In this document: piece by piece, positions 33,278-43,967 of the stretch
Layout of the letters: each line of letters starts with the position of its first letter
How positions within the stretch are numbered: the first letter of the stretch is position 1
DNA from: Phytomonas francai
Taxonomy: Eukaryota; Euglenozoa; Kinetoplastea; Trypanosomatida; Trypanosomatidae
Direction of reading: 5' to 3'
Assembly: GCA_001766655.1 (NCBI GenBank)
Contig: MJCC01000016.1
Span: 138,556 to 197,813, forward strand
Length of the DNA stretch: 59,258 bases
Position numbers and translations under genes: made by a program
The notes under the pieces: generated by a model
Seen by the model: only the letters and a program-made list of their open reading frames with translations
Told to the model about the DNA's origin: nothing
Databases searched by the model: none

Positions 33278-35252
33278 TCAACTCTTTTTCCCGTTTTCAT
33301 CTGATTTTGGCTTTTCCTCCTCCTCTTGCTCTATCCAGCGGAGAAATTGCTCACAGGACCAGTAGTTCTGAAGGTTTAACATTTTCGTACTGTCGGAGGG
33401 TGTTGCTGCATTCGGAAGATACGCCAAGTCCATGTTTTCGTAGAGTTGATCCTCCATTAGAGGTTCAAGTACACATTGGTGAACCATTTGACGAAGCTTC
33501 CTTTGAAATTTAGCAAATCCGCAGGCCTCAATGGCTTCCTGCACGTCAAGCTGAGCACGCTGGTAGGCGGCGCCCGTGAATTCCTTTCCCTTTTGAGGGT
33601 CCTGAATCCCTTTCACGGGCTGAGCGCCTTGCTCGGTCGTCTTGCCGCCTGTCTTACTCGCGGCTGGGGCGGCACCCTCCTTTCTTGTTTGAAGCCCAGC
33701 AACGCGGCGTTTTTGCTTGCCGTACAAAATAATATCTGCAAAGACCTGTTCGAGCACCATGCAAATCCCTTCCTTCACCGCGAATGGAAGGCCGACGGCA
33801 TTTCCCATCCAATGGTGCACCATTTCATGCGCGATGAGCTCCACCTGCTCGACCTCGCGGGCGTGATCTTCCTTCCCAGGCCTCTTCGCGCCCCCGCTCT
33901 TCTTCGCGGAAAACACCGCCTCGTTGAGAAAAACGCAGCAGTGGTGCTCCATCCCGGAGATGTAGGGCATCGTTGGCGCCAAAACCACCGTCAGCGCGTC
34001 GCCCCCGAGAAGCGGAAGGGGGCTGTCGAAGAAGTCCTGCAAAAGATGAACGGCCTCGCGAACGACGCGCAAAACGCGCGCGAGGGCCTCCCCGGGCACC
34101 CCGCCCTCGGCCGTCGCGATCACGCGAAGCGCGAGGCCGTCCGCGCGGGCCTCGTCGCCGTCGTCTTCTCCCTCTTTTAAAAATATCGCGCGCGGATTAT
34201 TTAAAGGCGGTCGCGGGGAAAGGCGGCCGAGGGCCGTCGGCGGCGCCCGCGCGCCCGCGAAGGCGGCGAAGGCGAGGAGGTACGCCGGCAAAGGCCCGCA
34301 CGGGGCGCCGCGGTAGGCCGCCCCGCCCCCCGCCGACGGCGAAGGCGCGGAAAAAGCGGCCGCGAAAGAGGTATTTCCGACGACCGTATGATAAATTGAA
34401 GGGAGCTGGAGGGTCTTGAGCCACCATCGCACGCGATATTGCGGGTGGTCGGGGCAGGGAAAGGCCCAGCGGGCGAGCGCCACCTCGAAGTGCGTTAAAA
34501 CGGGAAAACTACACGAGGAGGAGGAGGGGGGGGGGTTCCCCCGGGTTCGCGTGGGCATTCGCATAGGGGCTGTAAATCGCTCCCAAGTCCCCCTCCTGCA
34601 CGACGCCGCGAAAACGAACCACAAGCTCCACCTCTACCCCAAGCGGCAGCCCCTCGATGACGATAATTTTCGATCCTTCGGTTTCCAAAAGCGAAGAAGA
34701 GCTCGCGCCGCCGGATGTGGTGTTTTTTGCCTCTCCAGAGCCTGTTTTCTTCCCTATGGAGGGCTCGGGGGTTTTACGAGCCTTACGATCTTTGCCTTCT
34801 CTTCTCCCCCTTTCGTTCGCTTTTCCCTCAGCGCGCTCCTCCTCGATGATGGAGAGAATCTTCAGCGGGATGCTGGCGTTCGAGCAGCGCACCTGATAGG
34901 ATAGATTTCCCAACGGAAGAAAACGCTTCTTGGTCGGGCTGCACGCCGTGCAGGCGTGCAGGTGAAGTCCGTTTGCGCGCGAGATATGCGCAAGCTTCCT
35001 GTAGAAGGCGTCGTACTCCGACAACCCAAAGGGCTCGCGCAAGCCACCGTCGAGATATTTTTTCGCTTCGTGCGGAAGGGGATCTCGTCGGTAGAGAATC
35101 GTGGAAACCCCCGTGTAGGCGCTGCCTGCAGTGATCGGCGCGTTCGCGGAGGGGGCCGCCGATGGCGCGCTTTTCGGAGCGTTTTGAGCCCCACTAAAGG
35201 AAAGCTGCAGGGTGCAGGAGATGGGATTCCAAAAGCTGTCGATGGCCGCCAT
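33278..35252 (-). CDS. M1-family metallopeptidase-like protein, frameshifted at a C10 run
   Basis: N-terminal part from ATG 35252 (MAAIDSFWNPISCTLQLSFS) forms the M1 beta-domain. The frame closes in a run of ten C (34526-34535, coding strand). Dropping one base joins it to the downstream frame (SFPVLTHFEVALARWAFPCP), which carries the family block HFExxxARxxFPCxD. The catalytic region has SGMEHHCCVFLNE in the place of GAMEN and HEMVHHWMGN as the zinc HExxH (about 33819-33833). The third ligand is KEG, but only 14 residues separate HExxH from this Glu, where M1 enzymes have 18. The C-terminus is short (about 655 codons overall against 850 or more). It could be a divergent aminopeptidase or a TAF2-like derivative. 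The GC content peaks near 34000-34350. The single shift in a homopolymer may be a sequencing error. Confidence 0.72.
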
Positions 35253-35351
35253 TCCCGTCCTTTTCGCGTCGTCGTCGCCACCTTTTTGCGTGTTTACGAG
35301 GAGAGGGGGATTGGTGGTTTCTTGCACTTTTTGCTATTATCGCATGCATAC

Positions 35352-35385
<34 letters not shown>

Positions 35386-35609
35386 AGAGAAAAGGGGTGA
35401 GGTTCCAATAAAAGTAGCATCGAACTATCCCTTTTGGGTGAATAATATACGAGTGCATAAGCACGGTGGAGATCCTGTCAGGCCATCCACCTACCCATCC
35501 CTTCTCAAAAAGAAGACTATGGGACTAAACAGTGGCGGGAAAAATTAATAATAGGGCAATGACTATTTATTGCTATCCTTTATAAAGCGCGTATGATGTA
35601 CAGTTTCGC
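35253..35609. other. Spacer with (TA)n microsatellite
   Basis: Holds a long TA tract at about 35352-35382 between the peptidase and PEMT genes. The frame upstream of the peptidase ATG is open to a TAG near 35337 but has no ATG. No other gene. Confidence 0.5.
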
Positions 35610-36224
35610 TCATTCTTCCTTGTTTTCCGAATAAATCATGGCGGTAAAGGGGTTCTCAAAATACACGGTCGCCACGTAATACACGATCGCGACCCACGCC
35701 GTCAACAACACGCCCACCTCGCTCTTGTATAAAAAGGCGGTGCCGAGAAAGTTAAGGGTGGATCCAAGATACATGGGGCTTTCAAAATGGCTAAAAGGAA
35801 AAGCCGTAACGCGTTTCTTCATCCGGATTCCAAAATAATCCCCGAGATAGGTACCGGTAATCCCCAAACGCCAAAAGGAGCTGACAACGAGCGTATTTCC
35901 AAGAATAAGGAGGAGCACCCCTAACACCTGCACCAAAGTTTGCAAAATAGGCGATAGAGCTCCCAAAGATGCCGAAATCATGGGAATCCAAAGGCCCGGA
36001 TTGCGTTGGACCGCTACCTTGAAGGCGAAATCGCGTAGAAGAGAGGCAAAAAAAATCCCGCCTGCTAACAGATAGACGCCACGTTTCTTTCCCTTGACAA
36101 CCTTTTCAATGGTGTGATGACGATACTCATTCCGCGCAATGATATTCCAGAGGAGGGGCGGCCCCGCAATCGCGATAACCCCTATGAAGATTGAATTCTA
36201 GTCCGGTCCGGCTAACGATGCCAT
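35610..36224 (-). CDS. Phosphatidylethanolamine N-methyltransferase (PEMT/Opi3-like), in-frame TAG at codon 9
   Basis: Integral ER methyltransferase that turns phosphatidylethanolamine (or its mono/dimethyl forms) into phosphatidylcholine using AdoMet. The frame from ATG 36224 has 204 codons, matching the roughly 200-residue family. Codons 1-8 read MASLAGPD, codon 9 is TAG (36198-36200), and the frame then continues as IAIAGPPLLWNIIARNEYRH and KVVKGKKRGVYLLAGGIFFA, with the AdoMet/CAAX-like region VVSSFWRLGITGTYLGDYFG and SHFESPMYLGSTLNFLGTA. The next ATG (35981) would remove about 80 residues, including the conserved WNIIARNEYRH. Either the TAG is a nonsense mutation, a base error or a read-through codon, or the start is non-canonical. 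All else is intact. Confidence 0.78.
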
Positions 36225-36639
36225 CCTGTCAAAGCCTAGTTGGGTTATACGGTTTGTAAAATGGGTCTAAAACAGAACCTTTATAGTAAGCAAGGGGGAT
36301 AGAGGAAAATGAAAGACGATTCCAAAAAAAGGGCCACAAGCTTTTATTTATTAAACCTTGTTTCATATCCTTTGAATTATGGACATTTTTATTTTAGCTT
36401 CCATTAGAAACAATTCTCTTCTGCATAAAATAGGAGTTCAATTTTATTAATTTAGCTAATTTTCTATATCAGTGCAAGTATTTTGACAGACCTAACCACC
36501 CATAGGAGTATATAAACACAGTATGCTCTTAGAAGGCTTATTGCTTACAACGCATGCAACTTTCATTCTTTTTTCTTGAAACCGACCATCCTTTGCATGA
36601 GTCATGATGTGTGTGTATCGGGGGGGGGGGGGGGGGAGC
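36225..36639. other. Spacer with G17 run
   Basis: AT-rich spacer. It ends in a run of 17 G at 36620-36636 directly before the dispersed repeat. No gene. Confidence 0.5.
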
Positions 36640-36870
36640 GATGGCTACACGGTAATCAGATCTGAAGTGGGTTCCTGACCAGGAGGTCTGAAGCCACGCT
36701 TTCTCTTACAACGACCTTTTAGCACTTTGACCCCTCTTTTCCACGTCAAGAGACCTATTTCTTGAAGTTGTATGGGTCGGGATATGTATGGCAGGAGGGG
36801 GGGAAGGGGGACACCCCCCTCTCTAGAAGGATTACGACTAACGAGGGTCCGTACAACTCCAGTGAAGGAC

Positions 36871-36871
<1 letters not shown>
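36640..36871. repeat. Two-module dispersed repeat, copy 1 (A then B)
   Basis: Module A (36640-36730) contains CTGACCAGGAGGTCTGAAGC and ACAACGACCTTTTAGCACTT. Module B (36752-36871) contains TATGGGTCGGGATATGTATG and ends in CAACTCCAGTGAAGGACATA. Both modules recur at 54251-54458, where B is inverted relative to A. The copy is bounded by a G17 run on the left and a (TA)n(GA)n microsatellite on the right. No protein is assigned. The two copies differ at about one base in six to seven, so they are old or under no constraint. Confidence 0.75.

Positions 36872-36910
<39 letters not shown>
36872..36910. repeat. (TA)n(GA)n compound microsatellite
   Basis: About ten TA units followed by about eleven GA units immediately next to module B of the dispersed repeat, upstream of the 3' end of the HAD phosphatase gene. 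Confidence 0.9.
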
Positions 36911-36912
<2 letters not shown>

Positions 36913-36979
36913 TGGCGCACTCTCTTCTTCCAAGGAACACGCTACACATTACTGGGTCCTTCTTTGGGGAAAAGTAAAC

Positions 36980-38104
36980 CTACGGAATAAAACAAGCAAG
37001 CGAGTCCGCGATGTAATCCGGGAGCAACTCGCTCCGCTGTTCCCTCTCCGCCGCTTCGACTTCGCGCATCCCCTCCACGCCGTTTAGCACCAGCATGGTC
37101 TCGCACCCCGCCGCGTTGCCAAAGGCGATATCCGTAATCAGCCGATCCCCGATCATCAAACATGACGCCCTCGGGTCCTTGATGCCCTCCTCGGCGAAGA
37201 GGATAGTCGCCATGTCGGTGTTCGGCTTCCCGCAGACGGCGTCTGGCTCGCGGCCGGAGACGGTGGCGAGGGCGCGCACCATGCACCCTGCCCCCGGCGC
37301 CAGCACCTTATCCGGGCCGAGCGGGATCTGCGGGTCCTCGTTGGTCGCGATAAACCACACGTGGGGGCCCGCCGCCTCCGGGCCCTTCTCCGCGAGCCAC
37401 GGCGGCCCGCGCAGAATCATCGCGGCGTATGCGAGCTTGAGCGTGCTGAAGTGGCGATCCAGCCCGACGACGACCGCGACCGCGTTGAGCTCCGCGAGCG
37501 AGATCCGTCGGTCGCCTCCGGCGTCGCCGGCGCCCCACGCCATGGGCGCGGGCAGCACGCCGCGGCGCCAGGCCTCGGCGATCGCGTCGTCGTCGAAGCC
37601 GCCGACGCGCTCCGGGTCGTGGAGCTCGAGGCCGTACGTGAAGTAGCCCGGCGCGAGGACCCCGCGGAGCTCCTCGTGCAGCCCGGCCTCGCCGATCACG
37701 AAGAGGTTGCCGTGGACGAGGCGCCGGGGCGGGCCGCCGGCGGCCTCCCCCACTTTCATTCCCCTTTCCTGTGTTTCCCCCCCGTTGGGGGCTGTGACAG
37801 CGGTGCCGAGGAGCTGTCGCAGGCGCCGCGCCGCGGCGTAGGCGCTGTTGTAGACGTCGCCCTCCGTGACGCCCTCGAGGCCGTGCCGCGACAGCGCCGC
37901 GCAGAGCCCCCGCCGCGACCGCGACGCGTTGTTGGTGAGGAAGCGGACGGCCTTGCCGCGGCGGCGGAGCTGCCGGAGGGCCTCGGGCACGCCCGGCAGG
38001 ACGGACGGCCCCGACACCACCACGCCGTCCACGTCACAGAGGATGTGCGTCCGCGGGGGGTCGAGCAGCCGCGCCGCCAGGGCCGCGTCCACGCGCGTCG
38101 GCAT
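36980..38104 (-). CDS. HAD IIA phosphatase (phosphoglycolate / p-nitrophenyl phosphatase-like)
   Basis: About 374 residues of the HAD subfamily IIA, which dephosphorylates small phosphorylated metabolites such as 2-phosphoglycolate. Motif I is ILCDVDGVVVSG near residue 22, with nucleophile and acid Asp. Motif II is FLTNNASRSR. Motif III/IV regions are GKPNTDMATILFAEEG and MIGDRLITDIAFGNAAGCET. The cap insert lies in between. The open frame extends to 38155, but without ATG; Met at 38104 (MPTRVDAALAARLLD) is the first. The gene is exceptionally GC-rich, unlike the AT-rich genes of the left half. A low-complexity insertion (PNGGETQERGMKVGEAAGGP) sits after about residue 100. Stop TAG. Confidence 0.88.
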   Translation of the reverse strand: MPTRVDAALAARLLDPPRTHILCDVDGVVVSGPSVLPGVPEALRQLRRRGKAVRFLTNNASRSRRGLCAALSRHGLEGVTEGDVYNSAYAAARRLRQLLGTAVTAPNGGETQERGMKVGEAAGGPPRRLVHGNLFVIGEAGLHEELRGVLAPGYFTYGLELHDPERVGGFDDDAIAEAWRRGVLPAPMAWGAGDAGGDRRISLAELNAVAVVVGLDRHFSTLKLAYAAMILRGPPWLAEKGPEAAGPHVWFIATNEDPQIPLGPDKVLAPGAGCMVRALATVSGREPDAVCGKPNTDMATILFAEEGIKDPRASCLMIGDRLITDIAFGNAAGCETMLVLNGVEGMREVEAAEREQRSELLPDYIADSLACFIP

Positions 38105-38491
38105 CGGAGTTCGATAGGAGGTTGCCGGTGACTGCGACAGCTTCCCGGATTGCAAGAGGATTCAGCTAAGAAAACTGGTGGAAAGGCGCATAACGCATTC
38201 GGGTTGGGAAAAAAGGAGGGGGGGATGAGTTGAAGTGCTATCCATACATAAGAGAGAGAAACGGGGTGGGGTGGGGGAACGACATATGCTTCCATTTTTT
38301 TATCGTTGGAAGTGCATTCGATCGCTTATCGTCTGCGGTTTGTTTAGTTTGAAAACGGACTCCGTGTGTATGATTAAGTTTAACAACCATCCAAGGAGAG
38401 ACACACGAAGGTCTGTGGTGCACTGCTGAGGGCTTTGGAGCCTCGCGTGGTTTGTGTTTTTATTGCATCGTTCATTTCTTCCTCTTTTTCT

Positions 38492-41400
38492 TTATGCGTT
38501 CGCTAGAATATGCCCAAACGAGGCGTTATTGCCGTGCTCCTCACGGACATGCGCCATCAGAACGGGGTGATCCCGCAGCGCTTGGATAAGGACTTGATCG
38601 GGAAGGTTCATCAGGAAATTTCCACACTCGTGGTAGTATTTTTCGGCAAACAACAACACGCCGCGCCAGAGCTGCGGATCGACCTGCCAGGCACTCGCCC
38701 TCTCGAGGGGGAGAAGCACCTCCTGCACGACGGCGCGCACAAAATCTCCTCCCCGCACGCGCGAAAAGGATGCAGCGGCCATTAAAATGGTCGACATTAG
38801 CTGCGAAGGTACCGGCGGCGCGTGCATCATGCGTTTAACCGCCTTTAGAACGTCCTCTGGGCCGTATAATGGAATCGTTGTCGTCGAATCAAACGTGCGG
38901 GTGAGTTCCAAACAAACCGCAAGAACCTCGCGCGTCGTAATCACCCCGATCGGCGGCATCACGCTTTCAGCCTTGCTGTCGAACGCGGGATCCTGCTGTT
39001 GGGGGGCTGAGGTGTCTAATATTCCCTTTTCTTGATCTCTCGGAAAGAGACCCTGCACCCTTCCAGACGCAAAGGTCTCCTGCTTCCTCGCGCTCTCCTG
39101 TGGAACGCGATGGAGGTAGGTAAAGAAATCCACCAACGACATCCCGCGTGCGACACCGTCGTCAAACCGCAGCGGATGCTTGACTAAAACTTCTCGAATC
39201 ACCGCTTTAATAAACTCCCGCAGCTCCGCCCGCGTGAGTAAAAAGGTAGCTTCCTTGGTGGAAAGCCCATTTCGGCCGCCGTGGAGCTCAAGACGCCGCT
39301 GGAGCTGCAGCTGGACCTGAATAAAATACAAAAACACTCGAAGATAGACCTCTTTCAGTTCACTGGCGAAGACGAGGCTGAGAAAAGGTGCCATAAAGCG
39401 TATATCATGTAAGCCCCCTTCGGATTCGCCCTCTCTTACGCTATCGGTAGGATCATTGGAGGAAACAGGAATCACATTCGCGGCGTACATCGCTTTAACA
39501 TGCGCGAGTAGCGCGACGGCGACCTTTTGGTAGTTTTTAAGGGCCTCCATACCATTAGCCATGGGCCTTGCTGTGGCCTCCACGGCCATCTCCCGCAGAT
39601 TTTCCCCAATACCCCAAAGAATCGACTGCACGAAGGAGGTGGCCTCTTTGCTATAACGCCGTAAATAGGGCACCACCGTGATCATAAAGCTCGCTGGATC
39701 CGACTTGAGCAGCATTTGCACCATGCGATGAATATCCGCGTGGCGGGGAATCACACGCATCATCACCTTTTGATTTCGCTCCACGCACTGCTTGTACATC
39801 TCGAGCAGCGAGGGAAAGAGCTGGCGAGGCTGCCGGAGGCAGAGTTTTAAGAAGAGACCTAAATAACGCCTGAGCAATTCTTGCGCGCGGGCCTCCTCGG
39901 CGCTCTTCCCCGCCTCGCCTTCGTCTTCCTCCAGAGTGCGTGTGATGTGGGAGTGTTGGAAGCCTGGAATGGAGACCATCTGCTGCTTGGCATACCGCAC
40001 GAGAAGCGTCTCCACCTCCTGAGAGATAATGGGCTTCCCAGAGGGGCTCTGCGCGCTCGTGAGGAGGCCGCCGATCTCTCGAATGGCCAGCCTGCACGCG
40101 TATTCCCGGGGGGAAGAGCACAAATGAAGGAGGAGATTGAGAGCACAGCTGCGGTAGACTTCCCGCCGGATTGCGATATTCTTTAGCAGCCAAAATCCAA
40201 TAATGCAGCGCACCTTATCGGAGGAAAGGCAGTACTGTCGGTAGAGGTAATTCCACGTGTAGCGTGTGAGGTTTGGGGCTTGCAGAAGAATATCCAGAAG
40301 AAGGGCGTTGAGCTTACAGGACTCCGCTAACTCCATCACGCGGCAAAGAGTATGACTGTACGCACACGGCACCGATCGTGTATCATTTAAAAAGAAAGAT
40401 CCATCGCCGTCTTCTTTCGTGAAGACATTTACCAGCGCATTACCGCTGATATTCGTACCATCCCCTTCGCTTCCGCGAGGGCGCTTTCGTCCGGAAATGG
40501 TGCTATCGTTCTCCAGTCCGTCTTCGTGCAGAAACGCGATAGGGTTTTCCGTATTAATCGTGGGGGTCTTTTTCGAGCAAAGAATTGCTCCCACCACGGC
40601 GGTAGAGGAGGAGGTGCCGCCATCGCCCTGTAATAAAAGACCGTCGTCTTCGAGGGGAAGGACGGCGGTGGCGACATCGGAGGCTCCGCGCGCCCGCACA
40701 GGTGCCCGCGCGGCGAAAAACATAAAAAGCACTTGCAGGGTGAGCTGATAATATGCGGCGGGTTGGCTAACGACGCTCCGTACACTGCTTGCGCTCGTGG
40801 GATTCACTTCACCACTGTTATTATTATTATTATTATTATTGCTAAATTCCTGTTTAATCTTCTGTTCTTGACGGAATTCATGGAGGAGGTGTATGAGAAG
40901 CTCGTCGAGCGCGGCGTCAGCCATTGTAGCTGGAATCTGCACTAATGTACGTGCGATAAGAGCCTGCGCATACCGCACCGTCGTCTCCGACTCGATTTTC
41001 ATGAAGCGATAAGAATTTAAAATGGAGCTAAACGCCTCGCGCAGCAGTTTCGCCCGTGCCGTTGCCTGACGAAGGGTCTGCAGGCCTTTCGTGTGCAGGG
41101 AGGCGCTATTGTGGACATGCTCTAAGAGCTTCCCCCACGGAATGGCATCTACGCCCTGCTGCTCTAGCCGTCGGAGACGCTCCAGCTCGGCCGCTTGCGC
41201 GCGTTTGGCGGCCTCATATTGCATAACTTGCAATCCTTGCAGGTGGAGGGCGTAAATGGCATCCTCGGTGAGGAGGTTAAGCGCGGAAAGGCTCATCATT
41301 ACCATATCTACGAGCACCAAGGCCGTTACGGGGCCTAGTGAGGACTGAAGAACAAGCGGCCGACGCGCCCCTAGATCTAACCCCTCCTCCTCCGCCGCCA

Positions 41401-42901
41401 ACGCTTCCAATCCTTCACCATCATAATTATTATCCTCCCTTCCGCTGCTTTTTACGGCAAGCACCGCCGCGCAGCGACGGATGCGCGCATCACAGCTGCC
41501 GGAGCTCGTTCTCGCCCATTCAGCAGGAGCCGCCTCTTCTTCTTCTTCTTCCTTGCTATCATGGTTATGCAGCCCCGCCTGCGGCTTTACCGCACCCCCA
41601 AAAGAGTTCAGCGCCGCCATCAACGCCGCGCGTTCTTGAGGCTGTAAAAGAAGCCGCCCACCGTCCGCACGAGGAGGCTCTATAGCAGCGCTCAACACAC
41701 GCTGCATCGCATGCTGCACACTGGCAGAGCGAAATATATCCGGCTGGCGGCCGAAATAACGACCCCCATCGCGCTCGTTGAGGATATTGGGGGCATTGTT
41801 GGTATTCCCTGAAGACCCACTTTCGGCTGCGAGGTGCTGGCGTAGCGTGAGGTACTTATGCAATAACCCAATTAGCTCGTTCGCGATGTGCCGGAAGACG
41901 GAATTTGCGACATCGCCGCAGACTTCAGAGGGGCTGTTCAGTGAAATAGCCTTGGTATTATTCCCAACTGGGTCATTTTCTCCCCCAGATTTCCACAAAA
42001 CATACTCCACAGCGTGCAGGGCGGACGTCACCAGCAAGGCAATACGCGTGTTTCCACACCTGCTTGCATTTTCACGTAGCTGCGGCGCACGACTGCCGGG
42101 ATGAGCGATAGCGGTGGAAGTGCCCATGTGTTGGATTTGACTTTCCAACGAGGTCTTCACCGGAAGAAGCAGCCCATCACACAGCTCCCTGAGCTCGTGC
42201 AGAATTGCCTCCGCATTGGATTCATAATTTTTTTTCGGGATACTATCTTTACACTGCAGTAGACGCTGGAGGTCGTTCCAGAGAGTATGGAAGAACTGGG
42301 CTAGCGTATCGAGCGTCCACTGATAAAGAATCATCTTTTCCGAGTATGGTGCTCTCCCCGCAGTACCAGGGGTCGCGGAAACGACCAAACGCTTTGAAAG
42401 CATTACGCGCAGCGCATTCAGCTCCGAACGTGTCGACAGGCGAAGTTTTTTTTCTTCTTCTTCTTCGGTCTCATCGGTAGCGGCGTTCAAACTTGGTAGG
42501 AAGACCAACGGTACGGCGAGTGAGTAGAGCAACCCCAGCGCCTTCATGAGGCTGTGGTAGAGTGCTGGCTCGTTGATGGTAAGCAGATCGCTAAAAAACA
42601 TGGTTAGCAGGAGAATATCCGCTAGATTCAATTGCCACCTGACAGGGGATTGGGTTTTGCTCTCTATCTGAACTTGCCGAAGGGCGTAGCCGAGAAAAGA
42701 GGTGATTGCTCGCATGATAGCTTGCTCGTAGATATCATGGTACGCTGCCTGATCGCCTAAGCTGTAGGCGTCAATAAGTCGAAAGAGTTGCTCTTTTGCT
42801 TCCTCAATATCCACAAAGCGGCTCCAGGAGTCCTCGAGCTCCGAAAATGGAAGCTCTGAAACACTCGACGCCTGGGCAGCGCTGGCAAGGAAGAGGTCCA
42901 T
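38492..42901 (-). CDS. Symplekin / PTA1-like mRNA 3'-processing scaffold
   Basis: 1469-residue alpha-helical protein. The C-terminal third has the symplekin tail arrangement: LLRRYLGLFLKLCLRQPRQL, then VIPRHADIHRMVQMLLKSDP, then YLRRYSKEATSFVQSILWGI, and the final MSTILMAAASFSRVRGGDFV and YYHECGNFLMNLPDQVLIQA. The N-terminal half is a HEAT-like region with low-complexity inserts, including an acidic KEEEEEEAAPAEW tract, a run of eight Asn near residue 700 and an acidic EEEEEKK near residue 150. Symplekin scaffolds the cleavage/polyadenylation complex, which in kinetoplastids also couples to trans-splicing of the downstream mRNA. The ATG at 42901 lies next to a T14 run in the intergenic DNA. 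Stop TAA. Confidence 0.72.
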   Translation of the reverse strand: MDLFLASAAQASSVSELPFSELEDSWSRFVDIEEAKEQLFRLIDAYSLGDQAAYHDIYEQAIMRAITSFLGYALRQVQIESKTQSPVRWQLNLADILLLTMFFSDLLTINEPALYHSLMKALGLLYSLAVPLVFLPSLNAATDETEEEEEKKLRLSTRSELNALRVMLSKRLVVSATPGTAGRAPYSEKMILYQWTLDTLAQFFHTLWNDLQRLLQCKDSIPKKNYESNAEAILHELRELCDGLLLPVKTSLESQIQHMGTSTAIAHPGSRAPQLRENASRCGNTRIALLVTSALHAVEYVLWKSGGENDPVGNNTKAISLNSPSEVCGDVANSVFRHIANELIGLLHKYLTLRQHLAAESGSSGNTNNAPNILNERDGGRYFGRQPDIFRSASVQHAMQRVLSAAIEPPRADGGRLLLQPQERAALMAALNSFGGAVKPQAGLHNHDSKEEEEEEAAPAEWARTSSGSCDARIRRCAAVLAVKSSGREDNNYDGEGLEALAAEEEGLDLGARRPLVLQSSLGPVTALVLVDMVMMSLSALNLLTEDAIYALHLQGLQVMQYEAAKRAQAAELERLRRLEQQGVDAIPWGKLLEHVHNSASLHTKGLQTLRQATARAKLLREAFSSILNSYRFMKIESETTVRYAQALIARTLVQIPATMADAALDELLIHLLHEFRQEQKIKQEFSNNNNNNNNSGEVNPTSASSVRSVVSQPAAYYQLTLQVLFMFFAARAPVRARGASDVATAVLPLEDDGLLLQGDGGTSSSTAVVGAILCSKKTPTINTENPIAFLHEDGLENDSTISGRKRPRGSEGDGTNISGNALVNVFTKEDGDGSFFLNDTRSVPCAYSHTLCRVMELAESCKLNALLLDILLQAPNLTRYTWNYLYRQYCLSSDKVRCIIGFWLLKNIAIRREVYRSCALNLLLHLCSSPREYACRLAIREIGGLLTSAQSPSGKPIISQEVETLLVRYAKQQMVSIPGFQHSHITRTLEEDEGEAGKSAEEARAQELLRRYLGLFLKLCLRQPRQLFPSLLEMYKQCVERNQKVMMRVIPRHADIHRMVQMLLKSDPASFMITVVPYLRRYSKEATSFVQSILWGIGENLREMAVEATARPMANGMEALKNYQKVAVALLAHVKAMYAANVIPVSSNDPTDSVREGESEGGLHDIRFMAPFLSLVFASELKEVYLRVFLYFIQVQLQLQRRLELHGGRNGLSTKEATFLLTRAELREFIKAVIREVLVKHPLRFDDGVARGMSLVDFFTYLHRVPQESARKQETFASGRVQGLFPRDQEKGILDTSAPQQQDPAFDSKAESVMPPIGVITTREVLAVCLELTRTFDSTTTIPLYGPEDVLKAVKRMMHAPPVPSQLMSTILMAAASFSRVRGGDFVRAVVQEVLLPLERASAWQVDPQLWRGVLLFAEKYYHECGNFLMNLPDQVLIQALRDHPVLMAHVREEHGNNASFGHILANA

Positions 42902-43967
42902 TCCTCTAGATTTTTGAGGTATTGGTATCTGTTTTTTTTTTTTTTTGAGAGAGCAAAAGATGTTCTTGTATTTTGTTTTCTACACTTCGGAAAGGGTGTA
43001 AAAGATACAAAAGGGTATAAGATGATCAGACCTATCTATTTATTTGTTTACTTTTCGTTGTTCTCTAAGGTAGTCAAATGAGTATAGCGAATTAAAGGGA
43101 AATTTTTGGTGGTATTCAGATTTGAGCCACACTAATATATGCCCTTTATTATTTATCTATCTATAGAAATAAATACATTCATTTAAGTTTGTATGCAAGC
43201 GTTTAATTTTGTAGCAAATATTTAGCCGTTTTCTGTTCTAATGAAACAGGAAGAGTAATCCTAGAGTTGGAAAGTTGTGCACGTATGTGCCACAATGCAA
43301 ATGCCATAGAAAGATTCAACAAAACTCATTTGTTCAATAACATTAGCTTTCCTTCTCAAACATTGTATTTGCCTTAGACTAAGAGTTTTTTTTTACCATA
43401 AGTCACTACTTTGATCATTATGAGAGCACTTTGTTGCTTCATCGATGGCCAAACATATTTATCACAATAAAAATAAAAACAAATTCTAATAATCGGAACA
43501 AAAAAAAACCTTGTAGATTGAGGCCCTACACTACACTTTACAGTATTACATCCATTTCTTTTTACTCTTGTTTTTCTCTAAATCAGGACCGGGGTCATAG
43601 AGATCATACAGCAACTCAACAACCTTACCATTATGGGCTCTTTTTTGTGCAGACACAGGATTTTACTCTAACGATGCCTTTCATTACTTTCCTCAGGAAC
43701 GAAAACCAAAAAGAATTGATAAAACAGAAATCTACTCTAATCTCCCACGTAGAAATAGATAGACTCCACTGACAGCAACACCAACAAAGCAAAGCAAAAA
43801 ACCATACGTACTCTTGATATATACGATGTTATTGGTAACTTTATTAATCATGTTAGTTTTCTTTTCTACACACCTTTCTCCTGAACAACATCCAGCTGGA
43901 TGTGATGTACCTTATATATGTATAATAGCTATATTCCCCCCCCCTCCCCTTCTCTGTTTCCTCCACC
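42902..43967. other. AT-rich intergenic region
   Basis: No gene seen in about 1.07 kb. It includes a T14 run (about 42932-42945), A-rich patches and a C-rich stretch just before the following gene's stop (about 43936-43949). Confidence 0.6.

Noticed and set aside
37361..38131. Long plus-strand frame opposite the HAD phosphatase gene
   Set aside because: It is the antisense shadow of a very GC-rich gene; the minus strand carries all HAD motifs.
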